64,000 nucleotides of DNA from an uncultured Dorea sp. (GCA_947645355.1 CANSCI010000003.1:1-64000), one strand, 5' to 3'; positions 39,501-50,002 are shown, counted from the stretch's first letter. Program-made: numbers and translations. Notes: a model not told the origin generated them from the letters alone.

Positions 39501-39931
39501 ATATCACCGACCTTGTATCCCATATCGTCATCCACCAGACACTCTCCCACTTTCTCCGGCATCCGTCCCTCGGACACTGTCACCTGATTGAGTTTCCCCG
39601 GCAGCGCCATCACATGGAATACATACTGCTTTTCCCCGGTATCGCACAGAAAATCCCCGCTGTAGGAGCCTTCTGCTTCTTCCACCCCTTTTACCGCTTC
39701 TATAGCTTCTATGTCATCTTCCGTAATCCCAAGGGTACTGACCGCCTTAATGTCCATAAGCCCTGCCTGGTCAAAATAGGCATCCCCGGTAATCCGCATG
39801 GACGGTTCCGACGAACGAATCCCCGAGAAAAATGCCACCCCAAGAGCCACGATAAAAAGGATCGAGATAAAACGCCCCGGGCTCTTTCGGATTTCCATAT
39901 AAAAATCTTTACGTGCTGCTCTTGTCCCCAT
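36575..39931 (-). CDS. large FtsX-like ABC permease with extracytoplasmic coiled coil
   Basis: 1118 aa; N-terminal TM, long heptad-rich central region, two FtsX TM blocks. Confidence 0.9.
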   Translation of the reverse strand: MGTRAARKDFYMEIRKSPGRFISILFIVALGVAFFSGIRSSEPSMRITGDAYFDQAGLMDIKAVSTLGITEDDIEAIEAVKGVEEAEGSYSGDFLCDTGEKQYVFHVMALPGKLNQVTVSEGRMPEKVGECLVDDDMGYKVGDIITLKSGTEDPLSDTLKTEDYEVVGTGSSPCYISFGRGMTTIGSGTVSGFLVVPEETFALEVYTEAYVKVEGAGELVAYTEDYDKRIDTVLAAIEDITGERGKIRRQEILDDAGAKIADAKTELEEGRVEAQAELDDAAAKIADGQAQLDDARWKIADGKTQLSDAKTTLLSKQKELKNAKAQYQDGLEKWRAGKAEYDAGLEQFETKKKEVQAQLKEGEDGLIFYRQQLDQKKAEGEAQISKLEVQAGQLEEQIRDLESAGTPDPAVLEEMRNKLQTLQGMIAAINTGLEQAEADYNRKTAELEAAKAEAGQELGAAEKKLTDSKSLLDENKRKLDSAYSQITSGQSQIDSGWSEISKQESALKSGESEILENETKLEDAKREYEEGRLEAEQKIADGEQEIADAEAELTDIEEAKWYVYDRSTLPEHDGYGENADRMRAIGRVFPVIFFLVAALISLTSMTRMVEEQRIQIGTMKALGYSRFAIVSKYLGYALLATAGGSVIGVLIGEKVLPYIIIYAYGIMYQHIPEILVPYDWSYAVQASLAAVACTMLATLFSCFRELGEQPASLMRPPAPRIGKRVFLEYIRFIWKRLSFTWKSTVRNLMRYKKRFFMTLFGIGGCMALMLVGYGIKDSVFEIAGLQYDEIQVYDGSIILKEDPLEEEQESLHEYLEGHKDIDRFMDCYMKNITLKNESHEHGAYVTVLGDPAKSDEYVHFRDRRSKEVYHLSDEGAIISEKTAKLLDAKEGDSIVVRDEETGDKKVRIEHICENYMGHYMYLTPGYYEKVFGAQPEYNNILFAAKESYSKAELEKAGEKILARREVLSVNYMHEIEKQLDDMLKSLNLVIIVLIISAGMLAFVVLYNLNNINITERQRELATLKVLGFYDLEVGEYVYRENILLTFIGAVVGVGLGKVLHLFIIETVEVDAAMFGRNINLPSYIYSLLFTVAFSLIVNGVMYFKLKRINMVESLKSIE

Positions 39932-39954
39932 CTGTCACCTCTGCTCTACTATTA

Positions 39955-40659
39955 TTACCACTCGATCGTTTCAACCGGAACAGGATCCCGGTTCACCTTA
40001 ATCCTGGAAACACGCCCGTTTTTAATCTGGATCACCCGATCCGCCATCGGAGCAATCGCCGAATTGTGCGTGATCAGAACTACTGTCATCCCCTTCACGC
40101 GGCACATATCCTGCAGAAGCTTTAATATTGCCTTCCCTGTATTATAATCCAGCGCCCCCGTCGGCTCATCGCACAAAAGAAGCTTTGGATTCTTGGCAAG
40201 CGCTCTCGCAATAGATACTCTCTGCTGCTCCCCGCCGGACAGCTGAGCCGGAAAATTATTCAGCCGCTCGCCGAGCCCGACCTCTTTAAGCACCTCCCCG
40301 GCATCCATAGGATCTTTACAGATCTGAAGAGCCAGTTCCACATTCTCAAGCGCCGTCAGATTCGGAATCAGGTTATAAAACTGGAACACAAAACCGATAT
40401 CATCCCGCCGGTACGCCGTAAGCTGCTTTCTGGAATATGCAGCAATATCCTGGCCATCCACCAGGACTCTGCCCTCCGACGCTGTATCCATCCCGCCCAG
40501 AATATTGAGCACCGTCGTCTTGCCCGCCCCGCTTGGACCTACCACAACGGCAAACTCCCCCTTCTGAATCTCAAAATCTATCCCTGCGGCCGCAAGGATC
40601 TCCACTTCCCCCATTTTATAGATCTTTTTCACATTCTCTAATGTAACATACCCGGCCAT
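39955..40659 (-). CDS. ABC transporter ATP-binding protein
   Basis: [30 protein letters not shown] ggaggaaacc before ATG at 40659. Confidence 0.94.
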   Translation of the reverse strand: MAGYVTLENVKKIYKMGEVEILAAAGIDFEIQKGEFAVVVGPSGAGKTTVLNILGGMDTASEGRVLVDGQDIAAYSRKQLTAYRRDDIGFVFQFYNLIPNLTALENVELALQICKDPMDAGEVLKEVGLGERLNNFPAQLSGGEQQRVSIARALAKNPKLLLCDEPTGALDYNTGKAILKLLQDMCRVKGMTVVLITHNSAIAPMADRVIQIKNGRVSRIKVNRDPVPVETIEW

Positions 40660-40798
40660 AGGTTTCCTCCACAGATCAATCTCTTTCTTATATCTGTCTA
40701 TTATATCATTTCTATTCCTGGAAGAGAAGTTTGGAAAAGAAGTTTCATCAGGAAAAAATATATTTTTCAACATTCATATGTTTTCCAATACAAAAACA

Positions 40799-40829
40799 GC
40801 CGGGCATATATCCCGGCCGCTTTTTTTTT
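40799..40829. terminator. intrinsic terminator
   Basis: GCCGGGCATATATCCCGGC followed by T9. Confidence 0.8.
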
Positions 40830-40831
40830 AT

Positions 40832-42256
40832 TTATTTTTTTTTTTTTCCGTTAAAAAAAAAGGTAAAAAGCTTACACGGCTCGATCCCGATAGATTCTAT
40901 CAGATCATCCAGCCGGTGATAACGAAGGGTAGTAAAATTCTGTTGTTTCCTGATATCCTCGATCATCTGTGCATACCGCTCTGTAGTCGGATCTGCATAT
41001 TCATCCAAGATCTCCTGGGGACAGTTGTCACCCTCACGCTCCCGGATTACTCTCCTCGTAATCAACTCAAGATCTGACTTAGAGCGTGAGAAATTCAGGT
41101 ATTTACATCCGTACAGCAGCGGCGGACATGCCGGGCGCACATGCACCTCTTTGGCCCCGCTCTGGTACAGGAACTCTGTTGTCTCTCTCAGCTGCGTTCC
41201 TCTCACAATAGAATCATCAATAAGCAGAAGCTTTTTATTTTCAATCAATGCCTGAACCGGTATCAGCTTCATGCGCGCGATCAAGTTGCGCTGCTCCTGG
41301 CTGGTCGGCATAAAGGAACGAGGCCAGGTAGGTGTATACTTGATAAACGGCCTCGCATACGGAATCCCCGACTCATTGGCATACCCGATCGCATGGGCGA
41401 TCCCAGAATCCGGAACACCTGCAATGATATCCGGATGGACAGAATCACCGTCCCGTTTTGCCAGCATGCTTCCGCATTTATACCGCATTTCCTCTACATT
41501 GACACCTTCATAGCCGGAGGTAGGATACCCGTAGTATACCCACAGGAAAGAGCAGATCTTCATCTCTTCCTTTGCCTCGCTTAAGACTTCCACACCCTCC
41601 GGTGTAACAAACACCACCTCTGCCGGGCCAAGCTCCTTATAATCACTGTACCCCAGGTTAATATAAGCATGACTCTCAAAGGATAAGCAGTACGCGTCTT
41701 CCTTATGCCCGATGACCAGAGGGGTTCTCCCGTATCTGTCCCTGGCCGCATAGATGCCGTCCTTTGTCATAAGCAGCAGTGTCATAGAGCCGTCCACCTG
41801 CTCCTGCACGTATTTGATCCCTTCTAAGATGGAACTCTTCTCGCAGATCAGCGCTGCAATCAGCTCTGTAACATTGACCTGACCGTTAGACATCTCCTGG
41901 AAATGCGAACGAGCCCCTTCATACAGCCCCTTCAAAAGCTCGTCCACATTATTGACCTTGCCTACTGTAGTAATAGCAAAGCTGCCGAGCCTCGAACTAA
42001 TGATCAAGGGCTGCGGCTCAAAATCCGAGATACATCCGATCCCGAGATTCCCCTTCATCTCCCCAACATCTTTATCGAATTTCGTTCGGAACGGTGAATT
42101 CTGAATATTGTGTATGGCGCGGTTAAAACCGTCCTCACCGTGTGTCGTCATCCCCGCACGCCTTGTTCCAAGGTGAGAATGATAGTCTACACCATAAAAA
42201 AGTTCTAACACGCAGTCATGTTTCGATGCTACGCCAAAAAATCCTCCCATATACAT
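40832..42256 (-). CDS. amidophosphoribosyltransferase-like (PurF family) protein lacking the N-terminal Cys
   Basis: Ntn-glutaminase-like MGGFFGVASKHDC...; PRPP motif LLLIDDSIVRGTQLRET. Confidence 0.9.
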   Translation of the reverse strand: MYMGGFFGVASKHDCVLELFYGVDYHSHLGTRRAGMTTHGEDGFNRAIHNIQNSPFRTKFDKDVGEMKGNLGIGCISDFEPQPLIISSRLGSFAITTVGKVNNVDELLKGLYEGARSHFQEMSNGQVNVTELIAALICEKSSILEGIKYVQEQVDGSMTLLLMTKDGIYAARDRYGRTPLVIGHKEDAYCLSFESHAYINLGYSDYKELGPAEVVFVTPEGVEVLSEAKEEMKICSFLWVYYGYPTSGYEGVNVEEMRYKCGSMLAKRDGDSVHPDIIAGVPDSGIAHAIGYANESGIPYARPFIKYTPTWPRSFMPTSQEQRNLIARMKLIPVQALIENKKLLLIDDSIVRGTQLRETTEFLYQSGAKEVHVRPACPPLLYGCKYLNFSRSKSDLELITRRVIREREGDNCPQEILDEYADPTTERYAQMIEDIRKQQNFTTLRYHRLDDLIESIGIEPCKLFTFFFNGKKKK

Positions 42257-42332
42257 TCTCCTTCATCAACAAATGTCCAGATTGATTTTTACATTAGAGA
42301 TTGTAGCACACGGACCTAAAATATGTCCAGTA

Positions 42333-43904
42333 TTACTTCCCATAAACCAACTCACTGCAGAGACGTTCCATCTGGTCATGCACCCTCGGGACATCCCTTT
42401 CATCCGTCAGGGTGACAATCACATCCCCCACATAGAGCCTTGTCTTTCCCTTGGGAATAATCTCCTCGGCCCCGCGCTGAATGGCCACCAGCAGACAATT
42501 CCCCGGCCATTCGATATCCCGTACCAGGGTCCCCTCCACCTTCGTTCCTTCCTGTACAACAAAATTCGACAACACCTTTTGCCCATGGCTTTCGCCCACA
42601 GGTTTGCCCTGCCGTTCAAGAAGCCGCTGAAGCAGGCTCTCATAGATCGGCTTTGACCGAAGAAGCGTCGCAGTGATATAAGCTGCGATTGATACAATAG
42701 AAAGAGAAAGCATCTGGCTTAATGACCCCGTCATCTCAAAAATCAGGATAATGCCTGTCAACGGCGCGCGCACGATCGCAGAGAAAAAGCCCCCCATAGC
42801 CAGCAGCACAAAATTATTGATATACATTTCATCCAGACTGAAATACTGGACACCTATCGTCGCAAATGCCCCTCCGATAAATGCCCCGAGCACAAGGAGC
42901 GGAAAAAAGATACCGCCCGGCGCCCCGGAGCCAAAACACACGGCCGAAAAAAGGAATCGTCCGATCAGCAGGAAAACAACTGTCCCCAACACCATATCCG
43001 TATGGGTCAGTTCCTCGATCAGATCATGTCCGCTTCCAAGAAACTGCGGCATCGTAAATCCCAGGATACCGGCACACACAAAAGGGATCATGATCTTTGC
43101 CGCAGCATTCAAAAACCTGGCCTTCTGATAAAGCTCCTGTACCTTCAGAGTAAACCAGTTGTAAAAGGCGCCCAAAACTCCAAGAATAATCCCCAGTGCC
43201 AGAAGCATCCAGTAATATTCCGGAGGAAGGACCCTGAAAATCTCAAATTGAAAAACCGACTCACTCCCAAGCACTGTGGAGGCCAGGAAATCGGCCGTCA
43301 AAGAAGCAGTCATCACCGACAACAGCACAGATACAGAAAAATTCTTATGTACCTCTTCCAAAGAAAACATAACGCCTGCAAGAGGTGCGTGGAAGGCTGC
43401 AGACAGCCCGGCGCTGGCTCCGCAGGTCAGGAGGAACTTTTCTTCTGTCTTTCCTCTGTCAAGACCTTTGGACACCCCTTTTCCAACCATCGCCCCCAAC
43501 TGGATGGACGGTCCCTCCCTCCCGAGGGCAAGCCCGCCTGCCATGCACAGAAATCCCCCGAAAAATTTCGCGGGAAGTACCTTCCACCAGACCGGATCTA
43601 GTTTTCCCGTCATTTCTCCCTCAAGCTGCGGAATCCCGCTGCCGGATATCATCGGTTCGTAGTTCACAAGTTTTGCGACAATCAAAGCCAGCAAAAGAAG
43701 CACTGCAAACCACACTGCAATCCTCACAGGACTCTCTTTTGCAAATGCAAGGATGTCCTTCAGCCACTCTCCTGCATATCCAAGCCACATCCGGTACAAA
43801 AGCACCACCAGTCCGGCAAGGCCTCCCACCAAAATCCCTTCACCGATCAATATAATCTGAAACTGCTCCGCACGCTTGATGGTGCCTGATGTATCCTTCC
43901 CCAT
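42333..43904 (-). CDS. ClC-family chloride channel/antiporter with C-terminal TrkA-C-like domain
   Basis: GSGIPQ, GREGPSIQLG, GSGAPGGIFFP. Confidence 0.95.
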   Translation of the reverse strand: MGKDTSGTIKRAEQFQIILIGEGILVGGLAGLVVLLYRMWLGYAGEWLKDILAFAKESPVRIAVWFAVLLLLALIVAKLVNYEPMISGSGIPQLEGEMTGKLDPVWWKVLPAKFFGGFLCMAGGLALGREGPSIQLGAMVGKGVSKGLDRGKTEEKFLLTCGASAGLSAAFHAPLAGVMFSLEEVHKNFSVSVLLSVMTASLTADFLASTVLGSESVFQFEIFRVLPPEYYWMLLALGIILGVLGAFYNWFTLKVQELYQKARFLNAAAKIMIPFVCAGILGFTMPQFLGSGHDLIEELTHTDMVLGTVVFLLIGRFLFSAVCFGSGAPGGIFFPLLVLGAFIGGAFATIGVQYFSLDEMYINNFVLLAMGGFFSAIVRAPLTGIILIFEMTGSLSQMLSLSIVSIAAYITATLLRSKPIYESLLQRLLERQGKPVGESHGQKVLSNFVVQEGTKVEGTLVRDIEWPGNCLLVAIQRGAEEIIPKGKTRLYVGDVIVTLTDERDVPRVHDQMERLCSELVYGK

Positions 43905-44036
43905 ATATATTCCTCCACATTATTTAAGACCGGCTTTCCTATCCGTCTTACGAATACAAACCGGTCTTTGCCATTTAACTCTGCCCTGATATCAGCCGTC
44001 TTACTGCCGGACTTCCTTCAGATATCATCTGAGCCA

Positions 44037-44717
44037 TTAATTGCCTGTCGGTATGTACGGCCTTAACGCACCGGCCACATTGCTGATCGGCATGGTCTGA
44101 AGCCATACTTTGCCCGGACCGCTGATCACCGTATTAAACACACCTTCACCGCCGAACAACATATTTTTAACACCCGGCACACTTTTAATCTCCATGCTGC
44201 AGCTTGCCGTCATAGCCGCCAGATGCCCGGTATCCACCACGATCTGCTGCCCCGGCTTTAGCTCATACTCCACAACATGCCCGTCAAACTCGGCAAATAC
44301 CGTTCCCTGACCACTGATCTTCTGCATAATAAATCCCTCGCCGCCGAACAGGCCTGCCCCCAGCTTTTTATTAAAAAACACTGACAGCTGCACACTCATC
44401 TCTCCGGCAAGAAACGCACTCTTCTGGAAGATCATCTCCTGTCCCGGGCTGATGTGGAACGGGCGGATGGAACCAGGAAAGCTGGATGCAAATGCGATCA
44501 TCCCCGGACCTCCCTGGGCGGTATAAATATTCTGGAACATCTTCTCCCCGGAGAACATCCTTCCAAGCGCCTTGCCCACTCCACCATTGGTAGTAGTCTC
44601 CATCAACATATTTGGAGACATCCAGGACATCCCTCCGCCTTCCGTAATCATCTTCTCTCCGCCGTCCAGCTCGCAGATCACCACCGGAAGCGTCTCACCT
44701 AATATCTGATATCTCAT
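44037..44717 (-). CDS. TIGR00266/AIM24 family protein
   Basis: MLMETTTNGG...GLFGGEGFIMQKISGQGTVF, GLY-rich beta family. Confidence 0.9.
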   Translation of the reverse strand: MRYQILGETLPVVICELDGGEKMITEGGGMSWMSPNMLMETTTNGGVGKALGRMFSGEKMFQNIYTAQGGPGMIAFASSFPGSIRPFHISPGQEMIFQKSAFLAGEMSVQLSVFFNKKLGAGLFGGEGFIMQKISGQGTVFAEFDGHVVEYELKPGQQIVVDTGHLAAMTASCSMEIKSVPGVKNMLFGGEGVFNTVISGPGKVWLQTMPISNVAGALRPYIPTGN

Positions 44718-44785
44718 TCCTCATACCTCCTGACTCATATTTTACTATATCTATCATAATCCCTTGGCCATATCTCTGTCAAATG

Positions 44786-46255
44786 CTACCGCTCCTCCTT
44801 TTTCCCTCCGGCCAGCGCACAATACAATACAAACCCAAGAAAAGCAGCTGCAATTGCCATCCATAGGGCAAATGTCATCGTACCCATGCTGTTGAACTTA
44901 TCGTAATACCCCTTCAGGTAAATAATGATAATTATGAGTGGAATTCCATACCCCACATACCCCTTAAGAGCCGCCGGGAATCTGAGTCCTTCTCCGGCAT
45001 TCACTTCCTTTAAGAACCGCTCCCAGCCCCAGCCGTTCTCTCTTGTGATAAAAAGCAGATACCCCAGGCTTCCCAGCGGAAGCAGATTATTGGACACAAT
45101 AAAATCTTCAAGATCCAGTACGGTGCTCCCGGCCCCCAACGGCTGAAATCCGGCCAGAACATTAAAACCAAACACACACGGCATACTGAGCACAATGATC
45201 AGCGCCATACTTACAAGCACACTCTTCCTCCTTGACCATCGCAGCAAGTCAATATTAAAAGAAATAATATTTTCAAATACAGCTACCAAAGTAGAAAATG
45301 CTGCAAAGGTGAGAAATAAGAAAAACAAAGCTCCCCACCATCGCCCGCCCGGCATCTTCGCAAATAAGTTGGGAATCGTAATAAAAATCAAACTCGGTCC
45401 GGAATCTGGTTCAATCCCAAACGCAAAACATGCCGGGATGATGATGAATCCCGCCATCAATGCCACAAAGGTATCTAAAACCGTAATATTGACCGCCTCT
45501 CCCGTCAGGCTTCGTTCCCTGCCCATATAACTTCCAAATATCATCATAGCTCCGATTCCGATAGACAGCGTAAAAAACGCCTGGCTCATAGCGCTGAAAA
45601 TCACATTGCCGATCCCGATCTCCGCCATCTTTCCAAAATCAGGAATCAGGTAAAACTCAATTCCCCTGCCGGATCCCTCAAGGAAAAATGAATGCACTGC
45701 AAGCACTACCATAATAACCAGCAGCGCTGTCATCATAATCTTCGTCACCCGTTCTACACCTTTTTGAATCCCAAACCAGCAGACAGCGAACCCGGCCACA
45801 GTAATAAGAATCGTCCAAAAAGCCATAAGCCCCGGATTGCCCAGCATATTGCCAAATCCACTCTGCACATACCCTGCATCCGCCCCGGCAAACTCACCGG
45901 TCACGCTGCGATAGCAATAGTACAGCATCCATCCCCCTACCGTCGTATAAAACATCATAAGAAGATAGCTTCCCAGAATACCGATCCATTTCGTATAATG
46001 CCATTTGGTCCCTTCCTCAGCCAGCTTTTCATAAGCTGCCGCCACACTGTATCCACTGCCCCGTCCGATGGCAAACTCACTGGTCAGCACGGGAATACCC
46101 ATAATAACCAGGAATACCAGGTAGATCAAAATAAAAGCAGCGCCGCCCATCTCCCCGCACAAATACGGGAATTTCCATACATTTCCAATTCCAATGGCGC
46201 ACCCTGCCGATACCAGAATAAACCCCAGACGTGAACCAAACTTTTCTCTCTTCAT
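44786..46255 (-). CDS. sodium-dependent transporter (NSS/SNF family)
   Basis: GFILVSAGCAIGIGNVWKFPYLCGEMGGAAF. Confidence 0.96.
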   Translation of the reverse strand: MKREKFGSRLGFILVSAGCAIGIGNVWKFPYLCGEMGGAAFILIYLVFLVIMGIPVLTSEFAIGRGSGYSVAAAYEKLAEEGTKWHYTKWIGILGSYLLMMFYTTVGGWMLYYCYRSVTGEFAGADAGYVQSGFGNMLGNPGLMAFWTILITVAGFAVCWFGIQKGVERVTKIMMTALLVIMVVLAVHSFFLEGSGRGIEFYLIPDFGKMAEIGIGNVIFSAMSQAFFTLSIGIGAMMIFGSYMGRERSLTGEAVNITVLDTFVALMAGFIIIPACFAFGIEPDSGPSLIFITIPNLFAKMPGGRWWGALFFLFLTFAAFSTLVAVFENIISFNIDLLRWSRRKSVLVSMALIIVLSMPCVFGFNVLAGFQPLGAGSTVLDLEDFIVSNNLLPLGSLGYLLFITRENGWGWERFLKEVNAGEGLRFPAALKGYVGYGIPLIIIIIYLKGYYDKFNSMGTMTFALWMAIAAAFLGFVLYCALAGGKKEER

Positions 46256-46358
46256 CCTTTTTATCCCTTTCTTTTCTTGCTGTCTGTATCGTCAACGGAC
46301 ACGGCCGACGGATCTTTGTCAGCAGACGATAACTTTTAATCAAAACTTCTCGTCCCCG

Positions 46359-46862
46359 CTAATACTTCCGCAGTGTATCGTTGGTGTCGTCCGTAGTATT
46401 CTGGATTCTTTTAACCACCACATAGTATCCGTCGTCCCCTTGAACCTTTACCAGCACACGGTCCCCCTCCTTGTGCCCCATAACCGCCTTCCCAAGCGGA
46501 GACTCTATACTGATCAGCCCCTGCAAAGAATTGCCCCGCACGCTGGTGACCAGGCGGTAAGTCTCTGTCTCTGCATCATCCTCAAAATAGAGATCAACCG
46601 TATTATTGATACCCACCTCATCGTCTCTGGATACATCCGACACGATCTGTGCATGCTTCAGCATCTTCTCCAGGTATCGGATACGGCTCTCGTTCCGGTT
46701 CTTGTCCTGCTTCGCAGCCTTATATTCGAAGTTCTCGCTTAAGTCTCCCTGGGCTCTTGCCTCCTTGACCGCCTCCAGTTCTTTCTTTCGCACCACAAGC
46801 TTACGGTACTCGATCTCTTCCTTTATCTTCTCGACATCACTCTTTGTTAAACGCTCTCCCAT
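46359..46862 (-). CDS. GreA/GreB-family transcription elongation factor
   Basis: LTKSDVEKIKEEIEYRKL...QGDLSENFEYKAAKQDK; C-terminal FKBP-like domain. Confidence 0.92.
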   Translation of the reverse strand: MGERLTKSDVEKIKEEIEYRKLVVRKKELEAVKEARAQGDLSENFEYKAAKQDKNRNESRIRYLEKMLKHAQIVSDVSRDDEVGINNTVDLYFEDDAETETYRLVTSVRGNSLQGLISIESPLGKAVMGHKEGDRVLVKVQGDDGYYVVVKRIQNTTDDTNDTLRKY

Positions 46863-46910
46863 ACAGTTCCTTTCCACGGCTGCCGCATGAAGGGCCCTCC
46901 GACGGTCCCC

Positions 46911-47573
46911 TCAGAGAAAAAGATACGGATCATACAGGAAAAAATACCCTGCAAATGCCAAAAGCAGATACATCTGCGGCACTCCTTTGACATACCTTGC
47001 CGGCAGACGAATCTCGCAAGTAGAAACTACCATCTCCATGTCGTCAATGTCCACCGTATCCATCTTCAAATGTACACCAAAAATTTTAATAAATATTTTC
47101 CACAGCAAATACCCGGCCGCCGTCCCGATCACATTTGCCGTCAAATCATCAATATCCGTTGCCCGGAAATTCAGAAGCTGTGAAGTCTCAACAGCGGCGG
47201 AAAACAACAGCCCTGCTAAAGTCACGCGCTTCAGATTCCTGCACTCCTTCCAGATCAGAGGAAGCAAAAAACCAAGGGGCATACACATAACAATATTCAG
47301 GACATAACCGATCCCCACAGCATCAAAGGGCTTCAGATTCATGTTTCCTTCCAGCACCAGCTGTCTTCTTACTATGACATCTCCCAGCACGCCCACGCCC
47401 GTGACTCTGAATACCATCCAGATATAAAACAAAAAGATATAGATCCAGATGAAATAAACTGCCCGAAATTGCTTCCCCTTCTTCCGCCCCTCATACAAAA
47501 GGATGAGCTGGTACATGAAACATGGCAGGAATGTGCATCCCAGGCTGTATACAATAAAAAAATATGCTCCCAT
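46911..47573 (-). CDS. VanZ-family protein
   Basis: MCMPLGFLLPLIW...ETSQLLNFRATDIDDLTANVIGTAAGYLL. Confidence 0.92.
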   Translation of the reverse strand: MGAYFFIVYSLGCTFLPCFMYQLILLYEGRKKGKQFRAVYFIWIYIFLFYIWMVFRVTGVGVLGDVIVRRQLVLEGNMNLKPFDAVGIGYVLNIVMCMPLGFLLPLIWKECRNLKRVTLAGLLFSAAVETSQLLNFRATDIDDLTANVIGTAAGYLLWKIFIKIFGVHLKMDTVDIDDMEMVVSTCEIRLPARYVKGVPQMYLLLAFAGYFFLYDPYLFL

Positions 47574-47660
47574 AATTCCTTCCTCCTTTCTGAATTGGAT
47601 GTTATATCATACATTATAAAATCCAATTCTTAAGATTCGAGAAAGGAATTTCTGAAAAAA

Positions 47661-48530
47661 TTATGAAGGATTGATGCCCAGATATCTGTCGACTCCGTCA
47701 GCAATCCCGGATGCTATTTTTGCCTGATATTCCGGCGCTGCCATGTTCTGATCCTCCTTGGGGTTCGTCATGTAACCCATCTCTATGATAGTCACAGGTA
47801 CCTTTGCCCAGTTCACACCGCTCATCGTGTCCGTCTCCCAGACACGCTCCTTTTTTGCGCCTGTAGCGGCAGCCGCACAATCCAGAACATTCACAGACAG
47901 GGCTTTACTTTTCTCATACAGATCCCCGTTATAGACATTGCCCGCCGTCTGGCAGATTGTCATCATGCCGTTGGCGCTGCTGCTTTCTGAACCATTGGCG
48001 TGCACACGGATAAATGCATCCGCACCGGCATTATTGGCCACCTGGGCGCGCTCTGAATTGGAGATGTCAACCTCATTCGTCTCACGCACCATAATCACTT
48101 CATAACCGCGAGATTCTAATTCATCCCGGAGCTTCAAAGACACCTCCAGTGTCAGTTCAAATTCCGGTTTCCCGGTAGACACCCCGCTTGTACCGGAAGA
48201 TACCTTTGCCTTCATCTCAGACGCCCCGGGGCCCACCGGTTCTTTCTCACTGTTCCCCTTACTCTGATGCCCTGCATCAATAACTACAAGATAACCATTG
48301 CCTGCCGGCTGCGGCTCCTGCACCGGCTCGTCCTCTTCCAGCTTCTCTGCCTCCTGGCTTTCCATATCCTGACTTTTTGTATCCCCGTCCTGATCTTCTT
48401 CCTGGGTATTGATCACCAGTTCTTCCACTTCTTTTTCTACCAATTCATCAATGCCTTTTTTTTCTTCCTTTTTCCCGCACCCTGACAACACCAGGGCAGC
48501 GATCATCCCAAATATAACTATTTTCTTCAA
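47661..48530 (-). CDS. N-acetylmuramoyl-L-alanine amidase (Amidase_3), predicted lipoprotein
   Basis: LSGC lipobox; [20 protein letters not shown] catalytic motifs. Confidence 0.92.
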   Translation of the reverse strand: MKKIVIFGMIAALVLSGCGKKEEKKGIDELVEKEVEELVINTQEEDQDGDTKSQDMESQEAEKLEEDEPVQEPQPAGNGYLVVIDAGHQSKGNSEKEPVGPGASEMKAKVSSGTSGVSTGKPEFELTLEVSLKLRDELESRGYEVIMVRETNEVDISNSERAQVANNAGADAFIRVHANGSESSSANGMMTICQTAGNVYNGDLYEKSKALSVNVLDCAAAATGAKKERVWETDTMSGVNWAKVPVTIIEMGYMTNPKEDQNMAAPEYQAKIASGIADGVDRYLGINPS

Positions 48531-48615
48531 CTTCCTGCTCCTTACACCCCGTTTTGCAAACTCCGGGCATATTCACATCTCCCATGTAAATGCCCCACAT
48601 ATTACATACGGCGGC

Positions 48616-49470
48616 TTATCTGAACTTCGGCAGCTCGATCTTGCCGTCATATACCACCGCGGCCGGCCCGGTCATAAAGACGTGCCCGGACTCCTTATCC
48701 CAGCGGATCAACAGATCCCCGCCGGCCAGTTTCACCGTTACCTGCTCCTTCGTCAGCCCGTTCAGCATACTGGCTGCCGCCGCTGCACACGCTCCGGTGC
48801 CGCACGCCAGCGTCTCACCGGATCCCCGCTCCCACACACGCATTTCTATAGTATTTTCATCCAGTACTTTTACGAACTCTGTATTGACACGGTTGGGAAA
48901 CCGCTCATGATTTTCAAACAGAGGACCGATCTTCTCAATCTCAATTTTGCCTACGTCCTCTACATATACTACCGCATGAGGATTCCCCATGGACACCCCG
49001 GTCACGCGGTATTCCTGATCACCCACAAGGAACGGCTCGTCTACGATCCACTTCTGTCCGGAGGCTCCAGGTACCATCGGGATCTCCTCAGGCGCCAGAC
49101 CCGGGACACCCATATCCACCTTCACCAGGCTGACCTTTCCGTCCTCCACAGTAAGCTCAAGATCTTTGATCCCCCCCAGTGTCTCTACAGAAATACGTTC
49201 CTTATCTGTCAGGCCATAATCATACACATACTTAGCTACACAGCGAATGCCGTTTCCGCACATCTCACCTCTGGAGCCGTCGGCATTGTACATGACCATC
49301 TCAAAATCGGCCGCCTCTGACGGGCAGATCAGAATTAACCCGTCAGACCCGATTCCAAAATGCCGGTCACTCACGAACCTGGCCGTCTCTGACGGATCCT
49401 TGATCTTCTCTTCCATACAGTTTACATAGACATAGTCATTGCCCAGCCCCTGCATCTTTGTAAATCTCAT
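48616..49470 (-). CDS. dapF: diaminopimelate epimerase
   Basis: MRFTKMQGLGNDYVYV, MCGNGIRC, ACGTGACAA. Confidence 0.98.
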   Translation of the reverse strand: MRFTKMQGLGNDYVYVNCMEEKIKDPSETARFVSDRHFGIGSDGLILICPSEAADFEMVMYNADGSRGEMCGNGIRCVAKYVYDYGLTDKERISVETLGGIKDLELTVEDGKVSLVKVDMGVPGLAPEEIPMVPGASGQKWIVDEPFLVGDQEYRVTGVSMGNPHAVVYVEDVGKIEIEKIGPLFENHERFPNRVNTEFVKVLDENTIEMRVWERGSGETLACGTGACAAAAASMLNGLTKEQVTVKLAGGDLLIRWDKESGHVFMTGPAAVVYDGKIELPKFR

Positions 49471-49627
49471 ATCTGCATCTCCTCCTGATAAATTGCTGCC
49501 CGACACACCAACTTATAGTTCTCTGCCTATGGGAACATACCGACACACCAGACAACCGGGAAGGCTGATCCATCCCGGTTGTTATGTCTGAGGTATTACG
49601 ATATTTTACTTTTTCATCCGGATGTTC

Positions 49628-49837
49628 TTATTCCTCTTCATCCAGCCAGTAGTCTTCTTCTCCCTGATAATAGGTATTTCCATTATTGCTGAAACACTTG
49701 ATCCCTTTCTTGGCCGGCGACAGCAGAAAGCCTTTCACTATACCTATCAGCACACAGCACAGGATTACAAGTATCTTCTCTGTCATTGTCCAGTCCTTTG
49801 TAAAAAAGTATTTGATCTCTTCCCATACATCTTTCAT
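49628..49837 (-). CDS. small hypothetical membrane protein
   Basis: 69 aa, one TM stretch, RBS ggaggaacgg. Confidence 0.6.
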   Translation of the reverse strand: MKDVWEEIKYFFTKDWTMTEKILVILCCVLIGIVKGFLLSPAKKGIKCFSNNGNTYYQGEEDYWLDEEE

Positions 49838-50002
49838 GTCCGTTCCTCCTGATCCGTTATCCGATACTCACCTTCGGTTTTATTCTCTCATTATATGCTA
49901 TTTATCCTTGAAAGTCAAAGGCATATGATCTTTTGATTGAAAAACAGACTGCACTCTGTTACAATAATACCTGTCTACAATAAGCGGAGGAGTGATGTCA
50001 CT

